DNA of 29,209 nucleotides from an uncultured Alphaproteobacteria bacterium (lineage in GTDB: Bacteria; Pseudomonadota; Alphaproteobacteria; CAAHEQ01; UBA3637): contig CANREI010000006.1 in the NCBI GenBank assembly GCA_947629595.1, positions 1 through 29,209 on the forward strand. Direction: 5' to 3'. A program made the translations under genes and the position numbers. This document shows positions 6,770 through 15,392 of the stretch, piece after piece. Numbering within the stretch: position 1 is the stretch's first letter; each line of letters starts with the position of its first letter. The notes beneath the pieces are model-generated. The model was not told the DNA's origin. It searched no databases and was given only the letters and a program-made list of their open reading frames with translations.

Positions 6770-8158
6770 ATGATGAAACCCATGACGCAGGGTAATCCGA
6801 TTACTTTGATTATCCTGTTTGCAATTCCCATTTTTCTCGGAAGCCTGTTTCAACAGGCGTATATTTTGTCGGATGTTTATATTCTGGGACATTTTCTGGG
6901 ATTGCACGCCTTGGCGGTCATCGGAGCCATGGCGCCCGTTTTTATGATGATTATCATGGCAGCGGTCGGCTTTACCAACGGCTTATGCATTATTACCGCG
7001 CAACGCTACGGCGCTAATGATATGCGCGGCGTCAGAAAATCATTCAGCGGCGGCTTGATTCTTTCCGTAATTTGCTGTACGATTTTTGTCGGAACGGTGC
7101 TTTTGTTTGAAGATTTTATTTTACAAAAAATGAGCGTGCCGGCCGATATTTATGACGATGCCAAACGGTTTTTAACCGTGATGACTTATTCCTCGTTTGC
7201 CACCATGTTTTATAACTACTTCGCCGGCATTATGCGTGCCTTGGGTGACAGTAAAACACCGCTTTATTTTTTAATTTTTTCATCTGTTTTAAATGCACTC
7301 ATCAACATTATTTTTATTGTTTATTATCATTTTGACGTGTTAGGCGTGGCATTCGGCACCACTTTAACGCAATGCGTTTCCGTTGTACTTTGTTTAATCT
7401 GGCTGTTTTGGAAATTCCCTGTGTTTCGTTTAAAAAAAGAAGATTGGAAAGTACCGTTCGGCTTTTTGATCGAACACTTAAAAATTGCCATACCGATGAC
7501 ATTAAACTTTTCCATTCTCGGATTAAGTATGACAATTGTTCAAAGCATTTGCAATCAATTCGGCTCGGATACCATTGCCGCTTTTACGGCCGCTTCCCGT
7601 ATTGAACAGGTGATGACCATGCCGCTGTTTGCTTTCGGTCCGGCCGTCACAACTTATGTGGCACAAAACTTCGGTGCCTGCCTCATTCGACGCATTCGAC
7701 AAGGTGTTCTGCAAAGTTTTATTGCCGTAACGGGTATGAGCGTTATTATGGCATTAACGGCTTATGAATGGAGTGATGTTTTAGCCGGTTTGTTTTTGAA
7801 TAATCCGCCGCCGGAGGTTTTGGAAAAATCCGTTACATACATTCGCATTACCATGATGTTTTACACCTGTTTGGGGCTGATTTTTGTTTTCCGTCAAGCC
7901 TTGCAAGGTATGGGTTACTCTCTTATTCCGCTGTTTGCCGCCGTTTTGGAGCTTTGTTCCCGAACAATCGCCGCTCTTTATTTGGTTAGCGCTTTCGGTT
8001 ATATCGGCATTTGCTATTCGGGGCCGATTGCATGGACGGCCGGCGCAATTGTTGCCGTCACGGGTTATTTAATCGTGATTTCCCGCTATAAAACAAAATT
8101 ATTCGGCAAACTCAATCAAAAAACACCCGTCCCGCGCGAACGCAAAATTCGGGCATAA
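6770..8158 (+). CDS. MATE-family multidrug/cation efflux transporter
   Basis: A 462-residue inner-membrane protein of the MATE family, which exports organic cations and drugs using a Na+ or H+ gradient. Twelve hydrophobic segments are visible in two six-helix halves. The start has the family pattern, GNPITLIILFAIPIFLGSLF, followed by QQAYILSDVYILGHFLG, which corresponds to the usual dimer-like loop with a conserved Asp. The second half repeats it: FEL/LKIAIPMTLNFSILGLS and later PLFAFGPAVTTYVAQNFGA. It is closest in style to the MepA/DinF-type branch; the substrate cannot be told. Two ATG codons lie side by side at the start and only a weak AAAGG site is seen about 11 nt upstream. Monocistronic; converges on thpR. 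Confidence 0.9.
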   Translation: MMKPMTQGNPITLIILFAIPIFLGSLFQQAYILSDVYILGHFLGLHALAVIGAMAPVFMMIIMAAVGFTNGLCIITAQRYGANDMRGVRKSFSGGLILSVICCTIFVGTVLLFEDFILQKMSVPADIYDDAKRFLTVMTYSSFATMFYNYFAGIMRALGDSKTPLYFLIFSSVLNALINIIFIVYYHFDVLGVAFGTTLTQCVSVVLCLIWLFWKFPVFRLKKEDWKVPFGFLIEHLKIAIPMTLNFSILGLSMTIVQSICNQFGSDTIAAFTAASRIEQVMTMPLFAFGPAVTTYVAQNFGACLIRRIRQGVLQSFIAVTGMSVIMALTAYEWSDVLAGLFLNNPPPEVLEKSVTYIRITMMFYTCLGLIFVFRQALQGMGYSLIPLFAAVLELCSRTIAALYLVSAFGYIGICYSGPIAWTAGAIVAVTGYLIVISRYKTKLFGKLNQKTPVPRERKIRA

Positions 8159-8175
8159 AATTAAAAGCATAAAAA

Positions 8176-8727
8176 TTAAATTAAACTTAACGGATAGGTT
8201 TCTTCCGTTGTGTAATATTTGCCCTCACCGTTTTCCCGCGCATGACTTTGAAACAGGCAAAACGAATCGACCAAAAACGATTTTCCGTGAAATAAATTGT
8301 TGCGACTGATGTATTCAAACACTTCATCCATGGACGTACCTTGCAATTTTGCCAACGATACATGCGGCACAAACTTAAATTTATCGGCATTGCCGCCGCC
8401 GGCGCGAATAACGGCTTTATCAATTTTTTCCTGCAACTCGCCGATGAGTTTCGGCGCATCAACACCCGTCCATATATGGTGCGGTTGATTTCCCACGGCA
8501 AAATAGCCGACTTCCTTAAAAGCCATATGAAAAGCCGGAAAGCGAATATAGCGTAATTCTTTCAAAATATCGGCGGCGACAGGTTCTTCCACATTGCCGA
8601 TAAAGCGTAAATTTAAGTTTAAATGATCCTTTGTATGCCATCTGGCACCAAACAAACCGCCTCTTAACGCATAAAGCTCTTCTTTGATTTCTTCGGGCAA
8701 ATCCAAACCGACAAAAAGACGTAACAT
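8176..8727 (-). CDS. thpR: RNA 2',3'-cyclic phosphodiesterase / 2'-5' RNA ligase family
   Basis: A 183-residue member of the 2H phosphoesterase superfamily (ThpR/LigT), which opens 2',3'-cyclic phosphates on RNA ends and in vitro joins tRNA halves. It begins LRLFVGLDLPEEI, the normal family opening. The family has two HxT/S motifs in a bilobed active site. The second is present (HVS, residues 122-124, in FVPHVSLAKL). The first, expected as HLTLRFLG, reads HLNLNLRFIG (His35), with Asn in place of Thr. The start is the ATG at 8727, preceded by AAGGAG; a TTG codon at 8745 is in frame but would place that site inside the gene. It diverges from def across a shared 66-bp region. Confidence 0.88.
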   Translation of the reverse strand: MLRLFVGLDLPEEIKEELYALRGGLFGARWHTKDHLNLNLRFIGNVEEPVAADILKELRYIRFPAFHMAFKEVGYFAVGNQPHHIWTGVDAPKLIGELQEKIDKAVIRAGGGNADKFKFVPHVSLAKLQGTSMDEVFEYISRNNLFHGKSFLVDSFCLFQSHARENGEGKYYTTEETYPLSLI

Positions 8728-8739
8728 AAAAAAACTCCT

Positions 8740-8767
8740 TTGCAAATTGATAAAAAGAGTATATAAT
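8740..8767 (+). promoter_or_regulatory. Promoter of def-fmt-truA
   Basis: TTGCAA (8740-8745), 16 bp, TATAAT (8762-8767), 27 bp before the def start. The symmetrical TATATAATA could also supply a -10 for thpR on the other strand. Confidence 0.6.
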
Positions 8768-8793
8768 AAAAAAACAAGAAAGGAAACGAAAAA

Positions 8794-9312
8794 ATGACAA
8801 AATTAAAAGTTTTTGAAATCCCGGCACCGATTTTACACGAAAAAGCCCTTCCGGTTGAAGCGGTCACACCCGAAATTCGGCAAACCTTGGCCGATATGCT
8901 TGAAACCATGTATGCTTCGAACGGCGTCGGATTGGCGGGTAATCAGGTGGGTCTTTTGAAACGCTTGGTCGTGATGGATTGTGCGGGAAAAGAGGAAGAA
9001 CCCTGCCCCATTCAAATGGTGAATCCGAAAATTATTCACAAATCGGCGGAAATGATTTTTCACAACGAGGGGTGTTTATCCGTTCCGCAGGAATATGCCG
9101 ATGTGGAACGTCATGCGGAAGTAAGCGTTCAATATCTGGATGAAAACGGACAGGAAAAAACTTTAACGGCAACGGGGCTTCTTTCCGTTTGCATTCAACA
9201 CGAAACCGATCACTTGGACGGACGCTTATTTATTGATTATCTTTCACCGCTCAAACGCGGACGCCTGGTTAAACATTTGGAAAAACGTCGGCGGCGCGAA
9301 ACGGAAGAATAA
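8794..9312 (+). CDS. def: Peptide deformylase
   Basis: This metalloenzyme removes the formyl group from the initiator methionine of new proteins. The 172-residue length is usual. All three family motifs are present: motif 1 GVGLAGNQ (44-51), in which Gly replaces the second Ala of the usual GxGLAAxQ; motif 2 EGCLS (92-96), whose Cys binds the metal; motif 3 HETDH (136-140) with the two metal-binding His and the catalytic Glu. The C-terminal tail is strongly basic. First gene of a def-fmt-truA operon; an AAAGGAAA site precedes the ATG. Confidence 0.96.
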   Translation: MTKLKVFEIPAPILHEKALPVEAVTPEIRQTLADMLETMYASNGVGLAGNQVGLLKRLVVMDCAGKEEEPCPIQMVNPKIIHKSAEMIFHNEGCLSVPQEYADVERHAEVSVQYLDENGQEKTLTATGLLSVCIQHETDHLDGRLFIDYLSPLKRGRLVKHLEKRRRRETEE

Positions 9313-9321
9313 GGAGAAAAA

Positions 9322-10239
9322 ATGAGAATTATTTTTATGGGAACGCCCGATTTTGCGGTTCCCGTTTTAGAATCGCTGATAACAAAACACACGGTTATTG
9401 CCGTTTATACGCAACCGCCGCGTCCTGCCGGCAAGGGCTATCATTTAACGCCCTCTCCCGTTCATCAAAAAGCCGAAAGTCTCGGTATTCCCGTTTACAC
9501 GCCGAAATCGCTTAAAAATGAAGAAGAGCAAAAAAAGTTTGCTGCTTTAAACGCCGATGCGGCCGTTGTCTGCGCCTACGGGCTGATTTTACCGCCTGCC
9601 GTTTTAAACGCGCCGCAAAAGGGCTGTATAAACATTCACGCTTCCTTATTACCGCGGTGGCGCGGCGCTGCTCCCGTTCAACGCGCCGTTGAAGCCGGCG
9701 ATTCGGAATCGGGCGTAACGATTATGCAAATGGATATCGGCTTGGATACGGGTGATATGTTGCTGAAAAAAAGCTGTCCGATCACACCCGAAACAACGGG
9801 CGAATCGCTGCATGATGCATTAAGCGTCCTGGGCGCCGAACTGATTTTAAAAGCGTTGGAAGAAAATCCGCAACCGCAACCGCAACCCGCACAAGGCGTT
9901 ACCTATGCCGAAAAAATTCAAAAAGACGAATCGTTACTCGATTGGAATTGTTCTGCCGATCAACTGGCGCATAAAATTATGGCCTTTTATTCGTATCCCG
10001 CTACTTTTTCCTTTTATCACGGCGAACGCGTTAAAATATTAAAAGCGCACGCAACGCCCTTATCAACCGATCAAGCGCCCGGCACAATTTTAGATTCAAA
10101 TTTGCACATTGCCTGCGGGAACGGCACGGTTTTACAAATCGATTTTTTGCAACGCGCCGGCAAAAAAGCGCTTTCCACGGCTGATTTTATGCAAAGTGCC
10201 TTTTTAAAAATCGGAGAAAAGTTTTGCGCTACAAACTGA
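9322..10239 (+). CDS. fmt: Methionyl-tRNA formyltransferase
   Basis: Fmt formylates Met-tRNA(fMet) with 10-formyltetrahydrofolate, the step that def later reverses on the protein. At 305 residues it has the N-terminal formyltransferase domain with the catalytic segment INIHASLLPRWRGAAPVQ (Asn104, His106) and Asp142 in MDIGLDTGDML, and a C-terminal OB-like domain from about residue 205. The loop PPRPAGKGYHLTPSPV matches the tRNA-contact loop. Nine bases separate it from def; AAGGAG overlaps the def stop, so the two are coupled. The end overlaps truA by 16 bases. Confidence 0.97.
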   Translation: MRIIFMGTPDFAVPVLESLITKHTVIAVYTQPPRPAGKGYHLTPSPVHQKAESLGIPVYTPKSLKNEEEQKKFAALNADAAVVCAYGLILPPAVLNAPQKGCINIHASLLPRWRGAAPVQRAVEAGDSESGVTIMQMDIGLDTGDMLLKKSCPITPETTGESLHDALSVLGAELILKALEENPQPQPQPAQGVTYAEKIQKDESLLDWNCSADQLAHKIMAFYSYPATFSFYHGERVKILKAHATPLSTDQAPGTILDSNLHIACGNGTVLQIDFLQRAGKKALSTADFMQSAFLKIGEKFCATN

Positions 10240-10961
10240 TTATTGAATATGACGGCACGCCGTTTGTCGGCTGGCAACGGCAAAAATCGGGCCTGTCCGT
10301 TCAAGGCGTTTTGGAAAAAGCCTTAAAAATTGCCTTGCGTCAGGAAATTGAATTATTCGGAAGCGGACGAACCGATGCCGGCGTGCATGCGCTGGGGCAA
10401 ACGGCGCATTTTGACTATGCCCCGTCCGTTGATTTATTCAAACTGCGCGAATCGTTAAATGCTTTGGTGCGTCCTTATCCGATCAGTGTGCGGGAAATAT
10501 TGTCGGTGGCCGATTCGTTTCATGCGCGATTCAGTGCCAAACAACGCACTTATGTTTATCGCATTTTAAACACCCGTTTTCCGCCGGCATTGAACAAAAA
10601 TCGCGTGTGGTGGTATGCCAAAGAGCTTGATGTGACACAAATGAACAAAGCCGCTGCCCTGTTAATCGGCAAACACGATTTTTCAACGTTTCGCGCATCG
10701 GAATGTCAGGCAAAATCCCCCGTTAAAACACTTGATTTTATTGAGCTCAAACGCAACGGTGATGAAATTATCATGACCATTAAAGCCAAATCGTTTTTGC
10801 ATCATCAGGTGCGCAACATTATCGGAACACTCATCAATGTCGGCAACGGCAGTTGGAGCATATCCGATTTTCAAAACGCCTTTGAGAAAAAAGACAGAAC
10901 CTGCGGCGGACAAACAGCGCCCGCGGCAGGACTTTATTTTGTTTCCGTGCAATATGAATAA
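10224..10961 (+). CDS. truA: tRNA pseudouridine(38-40) synthase
   Basis: TruA makes pseudouridine at positions 38-40 of many tRNA anticodon arms. The 245-residue protein has the family opening (YKLIIEYDGTPFVGWQRQ) and the catalytic motif GRTDAGVHALGQ with nucleophile Asp51. It ends with the usual SFLHHQVRNIIGTL and PAAGLYFVSVQY segments. The start codon is TTG, inside the end of fmt, with GGAGA upstream; no better ATG exists without losing the opening strand. Third and last gene of the operon. In many alphaproteobacteria dapE follows; here an unrelated convergent locus does. Confidence 0.95.
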   Translation: MRYKLIIEYDGTPFVGWQRQKSGLSVQGVLEKALKIALRQEIELFGSGRTDAGVHALGQTAHFDYAPSVDLFKLRESLNALVRPYPISVREILSVADSFHARFSAKQRTYVYRILNTRFPPALNKNRVWWYAKELDVTQMNKAAALLIGKHDFSTFRASECQAKSPVKTLDFIELKRNGDEIIMTIKAKSFLHHQVRNIIGTLINVGNGSWSISDFQNAFEKKDRTCGGQTAPAAGLYFVSVQYE

Positions 10962-10964
10962 GCG

Positions 10965-11220
10965 TTAAGTATGCTCATGCGATAAATTGAACCCTAACCC
11001 CGTTCGTATGAGTTGATTTAAGTGCTGATCCGACATAACTTTAACGGGTTTATTTTGCATAGAGGTTGTTTCTGCTTTTTCGGTCATTTCAGCCGATTGA
11101 TGTTTTTCATTTTTTTGCTCGGCATAATAATGAATCATTTCCAAAACATTTTCAAAATTTCTTTTTTCAAAATCTGCTTACTTTTCCGAACACACAATTC
11201 CACTTTGTCTTCACCGTCTG
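10965..11220 (-). pseudogene. Apparent frameshifted coding tail downstream of the second ankyrin gene
   Basis: No intact gene spans this interval, yet its minus strand reads like protein in two successive frames. Directly after the ankyrin stop, another frame gives ITDGEDKVELCVRKSK. From about 11175 the third frame continues ADFEKRNFENVLEMIHYY and then runs open to a TAA at 10965. The part with an ATG (10965-11138) would be a 57-residue peptide without a ribosome-binding site. I infer the decayed or mis-sequenced 3' end of the ankyrin gene, needing two frame changes, but a small independent gene cannot be excluded. Confidence 0.4.
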
Positions 11221-11871
11221 TTATGCATAAACCCTTTCTTTTTGAAAATGAAGCAAAATTTTCGGTTTTTGAGAAGAAATTCGAATCGGTTCGATTTTCT
11301 GCATTTGCTTGGAATTGATTAAAATGCGATACATTTCATCAAGCTGTTGTCGGCTGATATTTTTGCGGCCGTATTCTCTTGATTCTTTGAGTAATGAAAT
11401 CAATTTAAGCGGTGTCCGTCCGCTTTTATCGGACAAAAATATATTGGCACCCATTTCACAAAGCAGTTGAACCATTTTTTGCTGTCCCGCCCGAATGGCC
11501 ACATGCAACGGCGTTTCGCCGAACAGATTGCGCGCATCAATTTTACTGCCTTCCCGAATGAGTTTTTCAGCCAAAGAACAAAACCCGTTTGCCGATGCAA
11601 AATAAAGTGCCGAACATCTGTAAACATTCGGAATTTCACAACCGGCACCCGCTTTTTTCAAAAGGGTGATGATTTCCTCGGAAACTTTTCCTTTAAAAGC
11701 CTGATTTAACGGCAAATTTAATACGGCACATTCCACGGTATATAAATTATCGTCTAACAAAACGGCTCCCGACAAATGAGCCCCCCGATCCAATGCCGTT
11801 CGAACGCCGGCAATGTTATCAGAGCATATTGATTCATTTAACAATCTGTTACTGTTTAAAAAATTATCCAT
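11221..11871 (-). CDS. Ankyrin-repeat protein
   Basis: A 216-residue cytoplasmic-type protein (no signal peptide or membrane segment) with ankyrin repeats, helical repeats that bind other proteins. Best repeats: ICSDNIAGVRTALDRGAHL near the start; CSALYFASANGFCSLAEKLI (about 105-125); FGETPLHVAIRAGQQKMVQL (about 137-157) followed by GRTPLKLISLLKE. The C-terminal 45 residues are basic and not repeat-like, and the following sequence appears to continue the protein in other frames. It begins 14 bases after the other ankyrin gene, with an AAAGGT site inside that gap, so the pair forms an operon. Substrate or partner unknown. Confidence 0.85.
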   Translation of the reverse strand: MDNFLNSNRLLNESICSDNIAGVRTALDRGAHLSGAVLLDDNLYTVECAVLNLPLNQAFKGKVSEEIITLLKKAGAGCEIPNVYRCSALYFASANGFCSLAEKLIREGSKIDARNLFGETPLHVAIRAGQQKMVQLLCEMGANIFLSDKSGRTPLKLISLLKESREYGRKNISRQQLDEMYRILINSKQMQKIEPIRISSQKPKILLHFQKERVYA

Positions 11872-11885
11872 TATTGTACCTTTAT

Positions 11886-12590
11886 TTAAGAACGCGTATT
11901 TTGATGCTTTTGTTTTTTGATGGCTTGAATATCGAAAGCGGGTTCAACAATGGCCAACTCCGTTACTTCTTTCGGTTTGGGCGTTTTATCAACGTTGAAT
12001 CCTTTCTTACGCAACTCTTGCAAAATCATTTCAACTCTTTCAAAATTCGTATATTCAAACTTACCGAAAACGGCTTTTCCTTTTTCCAACAAATGCATTA
12101 AAGAAGATGCCGTTGTTAATTCCGCTTCAATATCGGCACCCATACGCACCAAAATGCGCATACAACGCCCTAACCCGTGATAAACGGCGTTTTGTAACGG
12201 CGTTAATCCGTCTTTGTTGCGCCGTTCTTTATCGGCACCCGCCCGAATTAAAACAGACACCATAAAAGGATCATCTTTTTCCAACGCCATTTCCAACGGC
12301 GTTTGCCTGTAACGGTTTAAACAATCCATATCAGTGCCTAATTCTTTCATTTGCGCCAATATGTTTTCATCAGGTTCCGGGGGTAATTTAAACGCTTTTA
12401 ACTCATGTGTCGGCACATGAACATAGGCCGCAACATAGTAATGCAAAAAAGTGTTTCCTTCAAAATTTTTGGCATTGGGATTAGCGCCTTTTTGCGCATA
12501 ATGTAATGCCTTTTGATACAATCCTCTTTCAAAAGCCCTGACAAAAGCTTTATTTAAATCTTTTGAAAAAAATTTTTTTATAAAACGCAT
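11886..12590 (-). CDS. Ankyrin-repeat protein
   Basis: A 234-residue paralogue of the next gene, with about four ankyrin repeats in residues 18-150: FEGNTFLHYYVAAYVH, YRQTPLEMALEKDDPFMVSV and DGLTPLQNAVYHGLGRCMRI are the clearest. No signal peptide. The N terminus is strongly basic (RFIKKFFSKDLNKAFV) and the C terminus is Lys-rich. Ankyrin proteins are common as effectors or regulators in host-associated bacteria, but nothing here shows secretion. It is the first gene of the two-gene operon, under the promoter at 12621-12649. Confidence 0.85.
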   Translation of the reverse strand: MRFIKKFFSKDLNKAFVRAFERGLYQKALHYAQKGANPNAKNFEGNTFLHYYVAAYVHVPTHELKAFKLPPEPDENILAQMKELGTDMDCLNRYRQTPLEMALEKDDPFMVSVLIRAGADKERRNKDGLTPLQNAVYHGLGRCMRILVRMGADIEAELTTASSLMHLLEKGKAVFGKFEYTNFERVEMILQELRKKGFNVDKTPKPKEVTELAIVEPAFDIQAIKKQKHQNTRS

Positions 12591-12620
12591 TTTATATTCC
12601 TTTATTCCCGTTATGATATT

Positions 12621-12649
12621 TTTATATCATTTTTTTTAAAATAAGTCAA
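12621..12649 (-). promoter_or_regulatory. Promoter of the ankyrin operon
   Basis: Minus strand TTGACT (12644-12649), 17 bp, TATAAA (12621-12626), about 30 nt before the start codon. Confidence 0.65.
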
Positions 12650-12687
12650 TAAAAAGCTTTTTAAATCCGACAAGAACCCGTTGAAAT

Positions 12688-12723
12688 AAAAAACGGCAGA
12701 CAATTCCGTTGAATTATCTGCCG
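12688..12723 (-). terminator. Terminator after clpB
   Basis: Minus strand: 13-bp stem starting CGGCAGATAATTC with one T-G wobble, four-base loop, then TTTTTT. It lies just beyond the clpB stop codon. Confidence 0.85.
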
Positions 12724-12745
12724 AAAAAAGGACGGGAGTGCCTTT

Positions 12746-15262
12746 TTATTTGTCTGTTTCGTCTGCAATTTCAAGTTTATCACCTTTGACAAACAATTTT
12801 GCAACGGAACAGTCTTTCACGCGGCCTTCCAAAAGTGCCGTTGCAAGCGGATTTTCAACCTCTTGTTGAATCAACCGTTTCAACGGCCGGGCGCCGAATT
12901 CGGTATCATAACCGTTTTCGGCCAACCAATCTTTTGCCGCATCATCTGATTTAAGTTCTATTTTGCGATCTTTCAACCGCTCCTGAAGTCGATGAATTTG
13001 AATATCGACAATTTTTCGAATATCTTCTTTTTGAAGCGCCCGAAACACGATAATTTCATCCAATCGGTTGATAAACTCGGGTTTAAAGAAACTTTTGAGT
13101 TTCGGCAATATCTCCTTTTCGTTACCGCCCGATATTAAGTTGGACGTCATAATTAAAAACGTGTTTTTAAAATCAACCGTGCGCCCTTGTCCGTCGGTTA
13201 AGCGCCCGTCATCAAGCACCTGTAACAAAACGTTAAAAACATCAGGGTGGGCTTTTTCCACTTCATCGAACAAAATCACCTGATACGGACGACGCCGAAC
13301 GGCCTCGGTTAAAACACCGCCTTCGTCATAGCCCACATAGCCCGGCGGCGCCCCGATTAAACGGGCCACGGCATGCTTTTCCATATATTCCGACATATCA
13401 ATGCGCAAATAGGCCGCTTCTTCATCAAACAAAAACGCCGCCAACGCTTTTGCCAGCTCTGTTTTACCCACACCCGTGGGGCCTAAAAACAAAAAGGAAC
13501 CGATAGGGCGATTCGGATCGTTCAAGCCGGCGCGTGAACGCCGAACGGCATCGGCTACCGCCTTGACGGCTTTTTCCTGTCCGATAACCCGTTTGGAAAT
13601 TTCTTCTTCCAAATGCAAAAGTTTTTCGCGCTCGCTGCCCATCAGTTTTCGGGTCGGAATACCTGTCCATTTTGACACGACAGATGCCACAATATCCGGC
13701 GTAACGGTTTCAAGAGAGGGCAAGTTTTGATTTTGCCTGTCTAATGCCGCCAACCGTTTTTCCATTTCCGGTATTTCTTTATATTGCAATTCACCGGCTT
13801 TTTCATAAGCCCCGTCACGCAAGGCTTTTTCAACCTCTGTTTTGGCTTTATCCAAGCTTTCCCGAATACGATTGGCTTCCTGCAAACTGTTTTTGCGCAA
13901 ATTCCAAGCATTTGTTTCTTCTTGTGATTCTTTTTCCAACGCCCGAATTTGATCTTCAATTTTTTGCAACCGTTCGTGAGAAGCCGAATCCGTTTCTTTT
14001 TTCAAGGCTTCCCGTTCAATTTTAAGCTGCAACAAGTGCCGATCGATTTCATCTAAATGTTCGGGCTTTGAATCAACGGAAAGACGCAGTTTACTTGCCG
14101 CCTCGTCAATTAAATCAATGGCTTTATCGGGCAAAAAGCGATCGGTAATGTAGCGATCGGATAAAACCGCTGCCGAAACCAACGCCGCATCGGCAATTCT
14201 GACACCGTGATGCAATTCATATTTCTCTTTCAATCCCCGTAAAATGGAAACCGTTTCTTCAATTTGCGGTTCACCCACATAAACGGGTTGAAAACGCCTT
14301 GCAAACGCCGCATCTTTTTCAATATATTTTTGATATTCCTTCAACGTGGTTGCCCCCACGCAATGCAACTCCCCGCGCGCCAACGCCGGCTTTAATAAAT
14401 TGGACGCATCCATTGAACCGCCCGTTGCGCCGGCACCCACAACGGTGTGCATTTCATCGATAAAAAGAATAATGCCGCCGTTCGATGCCGCTACCTCCTC
14501 CAACACGGCTTTTAAGCGTTCTTCAAACTCGCCCCGATATTTGGCCCCTGCAATAAGCGCCCCCATATCCAACGCCATCAGTTTTTTATGCATTAACGCT
14601 TCCGGCACATCTTTATTGACAATGCGCAAAGCCAATCCTTCCACAATGGCTGTTTTACCGACGCCCGGTTCTCCGATCAGAATCGGATTATTTTTCGTGC
14701 GCCGCGACAAAACTTGAATTGTCCGCCGAATTTCCTCATCACGACCGATAACCGGATCTAACTTACCCTCCGCCGCGCGTTTGGTATAATCCGTTGCATA
14801 TTTTTGAAGCGCTTCAAAATTATCTTCCGCCGTGGGCGATTGAGCCGTTCGTCCCTGCCGCATTTCGTTAATAACGGCATTTAATTTTTTCTCGTCAACG
14901 CCGTATGATTTAAAAACAATCAGCGCCTGCAACAAACGTTCCGTCGTCACATAGGAATCTTTGGCCTTTTGCGCCATTTGTTCGGCCATATCCAACACTT
15001 TCAAAAAATCTTGCGAAGCCGCCGTTTGCACACCGCTTCCCGATACGCGCGGTAATGCCGTTACTTCTTCATTCACCCGTTCACGCAAAGCATTCACGTC
15101 AACACCTGCCTGCATCAGTAACGTTGCGGCTTGCCCCTCCTTATCATCTAACAACACTTTCAATAAATGAACCGGCATTAAAAACTGGTTACCGTTTCGA
15201 ACGGCCAGCGACTGCGCACTTTGTATAAATCCTTGTGATTTTTCCGTTAAATTTTCCTGCAT
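12746..15262 (-). CDS. clpB: ATP-dependent disaggregase ClpB (Hsp100)
   Basis: ClpB is a hexameric AAA+ machine that, with DnaK, pulls proteins out of aggregates. The 838-residue protein has the Clp N domain (1-140), first AAA+ module with Walker A GEPGVGKT (197-204) and IILFIDEMHTVVGAG, a coiled-coil middle domain (about 390-510) that marks ClpB rather than ClpA or ClpC, and second AAA+ module with GPTGVGKT (about 592-599). No ClpP-binding IGF-type loop is seen. The ATG at 15262 has AAAGGAG; an in-frame ATG at 15313 would add 17 residues unlike the family. A CTTGAAA sequence lies upstream, but the spacing to a heat-shock -10 is wrong, so regulation is left open. Confidence 0.97.
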   Translation of the reverse strand: MQENLTEKSQGFIQSAQSLAVRNGNQFLMPVHLLKVLLDDKEGQAATLLMQAGVDVNALRERVNEEVTALPRVSGSGVQTAASQDFLKVLDMAEQMAQKAKDSYVTTERLLQALIVFKSYGVDEKKLNAVINEMRQGRTAQSPTAEDNFEALQKYATDYTKRAAEGKLDPVIGRDEEIRRTIQVLSRRTKNNPILIGEPGVGKTAIVEGLALRIVNKDVPEALMHKKLMALDMGALIAGAKYRGEFEERLKAVLEEVAASNGGIILFIDEMHTVVGAGATGGSMDASNLLKPALARGELHCVGATTLKEYQKYIEKDAAFARRFQPVYVGEPQIEETVSILRGLKEKYELHHGVRIADAALVSAAVLSDRYITDRFLPDKAIDLIDEAASKLRLSVDSKPEHLDEIDRHLLQLKIEREALKKETDSASHERLQKIEDQIRALEKESQEETNAWNLRKNSLQEANRIRESLDKAKTEVEKALRDGAYEKAGELQYKEIPEMEKRLAALDRQNQNLPSLETVTPDIVASVVSKWTGIPTRKLMGSEREKLLHLEEEISKRVIGQEKAVKAVADAVRRSRAGLNDPNRPIGSFLFLGPTGVGKTELAKALAAFLFDEEAAYLRIDMSEYMEKHAVARLIGAPPGYVGYDEGGVLTEAVRRRPYQVILFDEVEKAHPDVFNVLLQVLDDGRLTDGQGRTVDFKNTFLIMTSNLISGGNEKEILPKLKSFFKPEFINRLDEIIVFRALQKEDIRKIVDIQIHRLQERLKDRKIELKSDDAAKDWLAENGYDTEFGARPLKRLIQQEVENPLATALLEGRVKDCSVAKLFVKGDKLEIADETDK

Positions 15263-15339
15263 TGTTTTTTCTCCTTTGCATATATAGGTGTGTTGTGCCT
15301 TGTTTAATTTCAAGAGGCATTCAAAAATTTTTTCAAAAT

Positions 15340-15378
15340 AAAAAACGCCTGCTTTTTTTCAAGCAGACGCTTTTTTTT
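15340..15378. terminator. Bidirectional-looking terminator between the META gene and clpB
   Basis: Stem CGCCTGCTT/AAGCAGACG (15346-15354 with 15361-15369) flanked by A6 and T8. On the minus strand it follows the META-domain gene and precedes clpB. Confidence 0.75.
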
Positions 15379-15392
15379 CAGACCGAATATTT

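Noticed and set aside
11022..11318. Rightward 98-codon frame after truA
   Set aside because: Phe-rich composition, no ribosome-binding site, and the opposite strand shows better protein-like sequence.
15262..15340. Heat-shock (sigma-32) promoter of clpB
   Set aside because: CTTGAAA is present on the minus strand, but the CTATAT that could be a -10 is about 21-23 bp away, too far for the usual alphaproteobacterial spacing.
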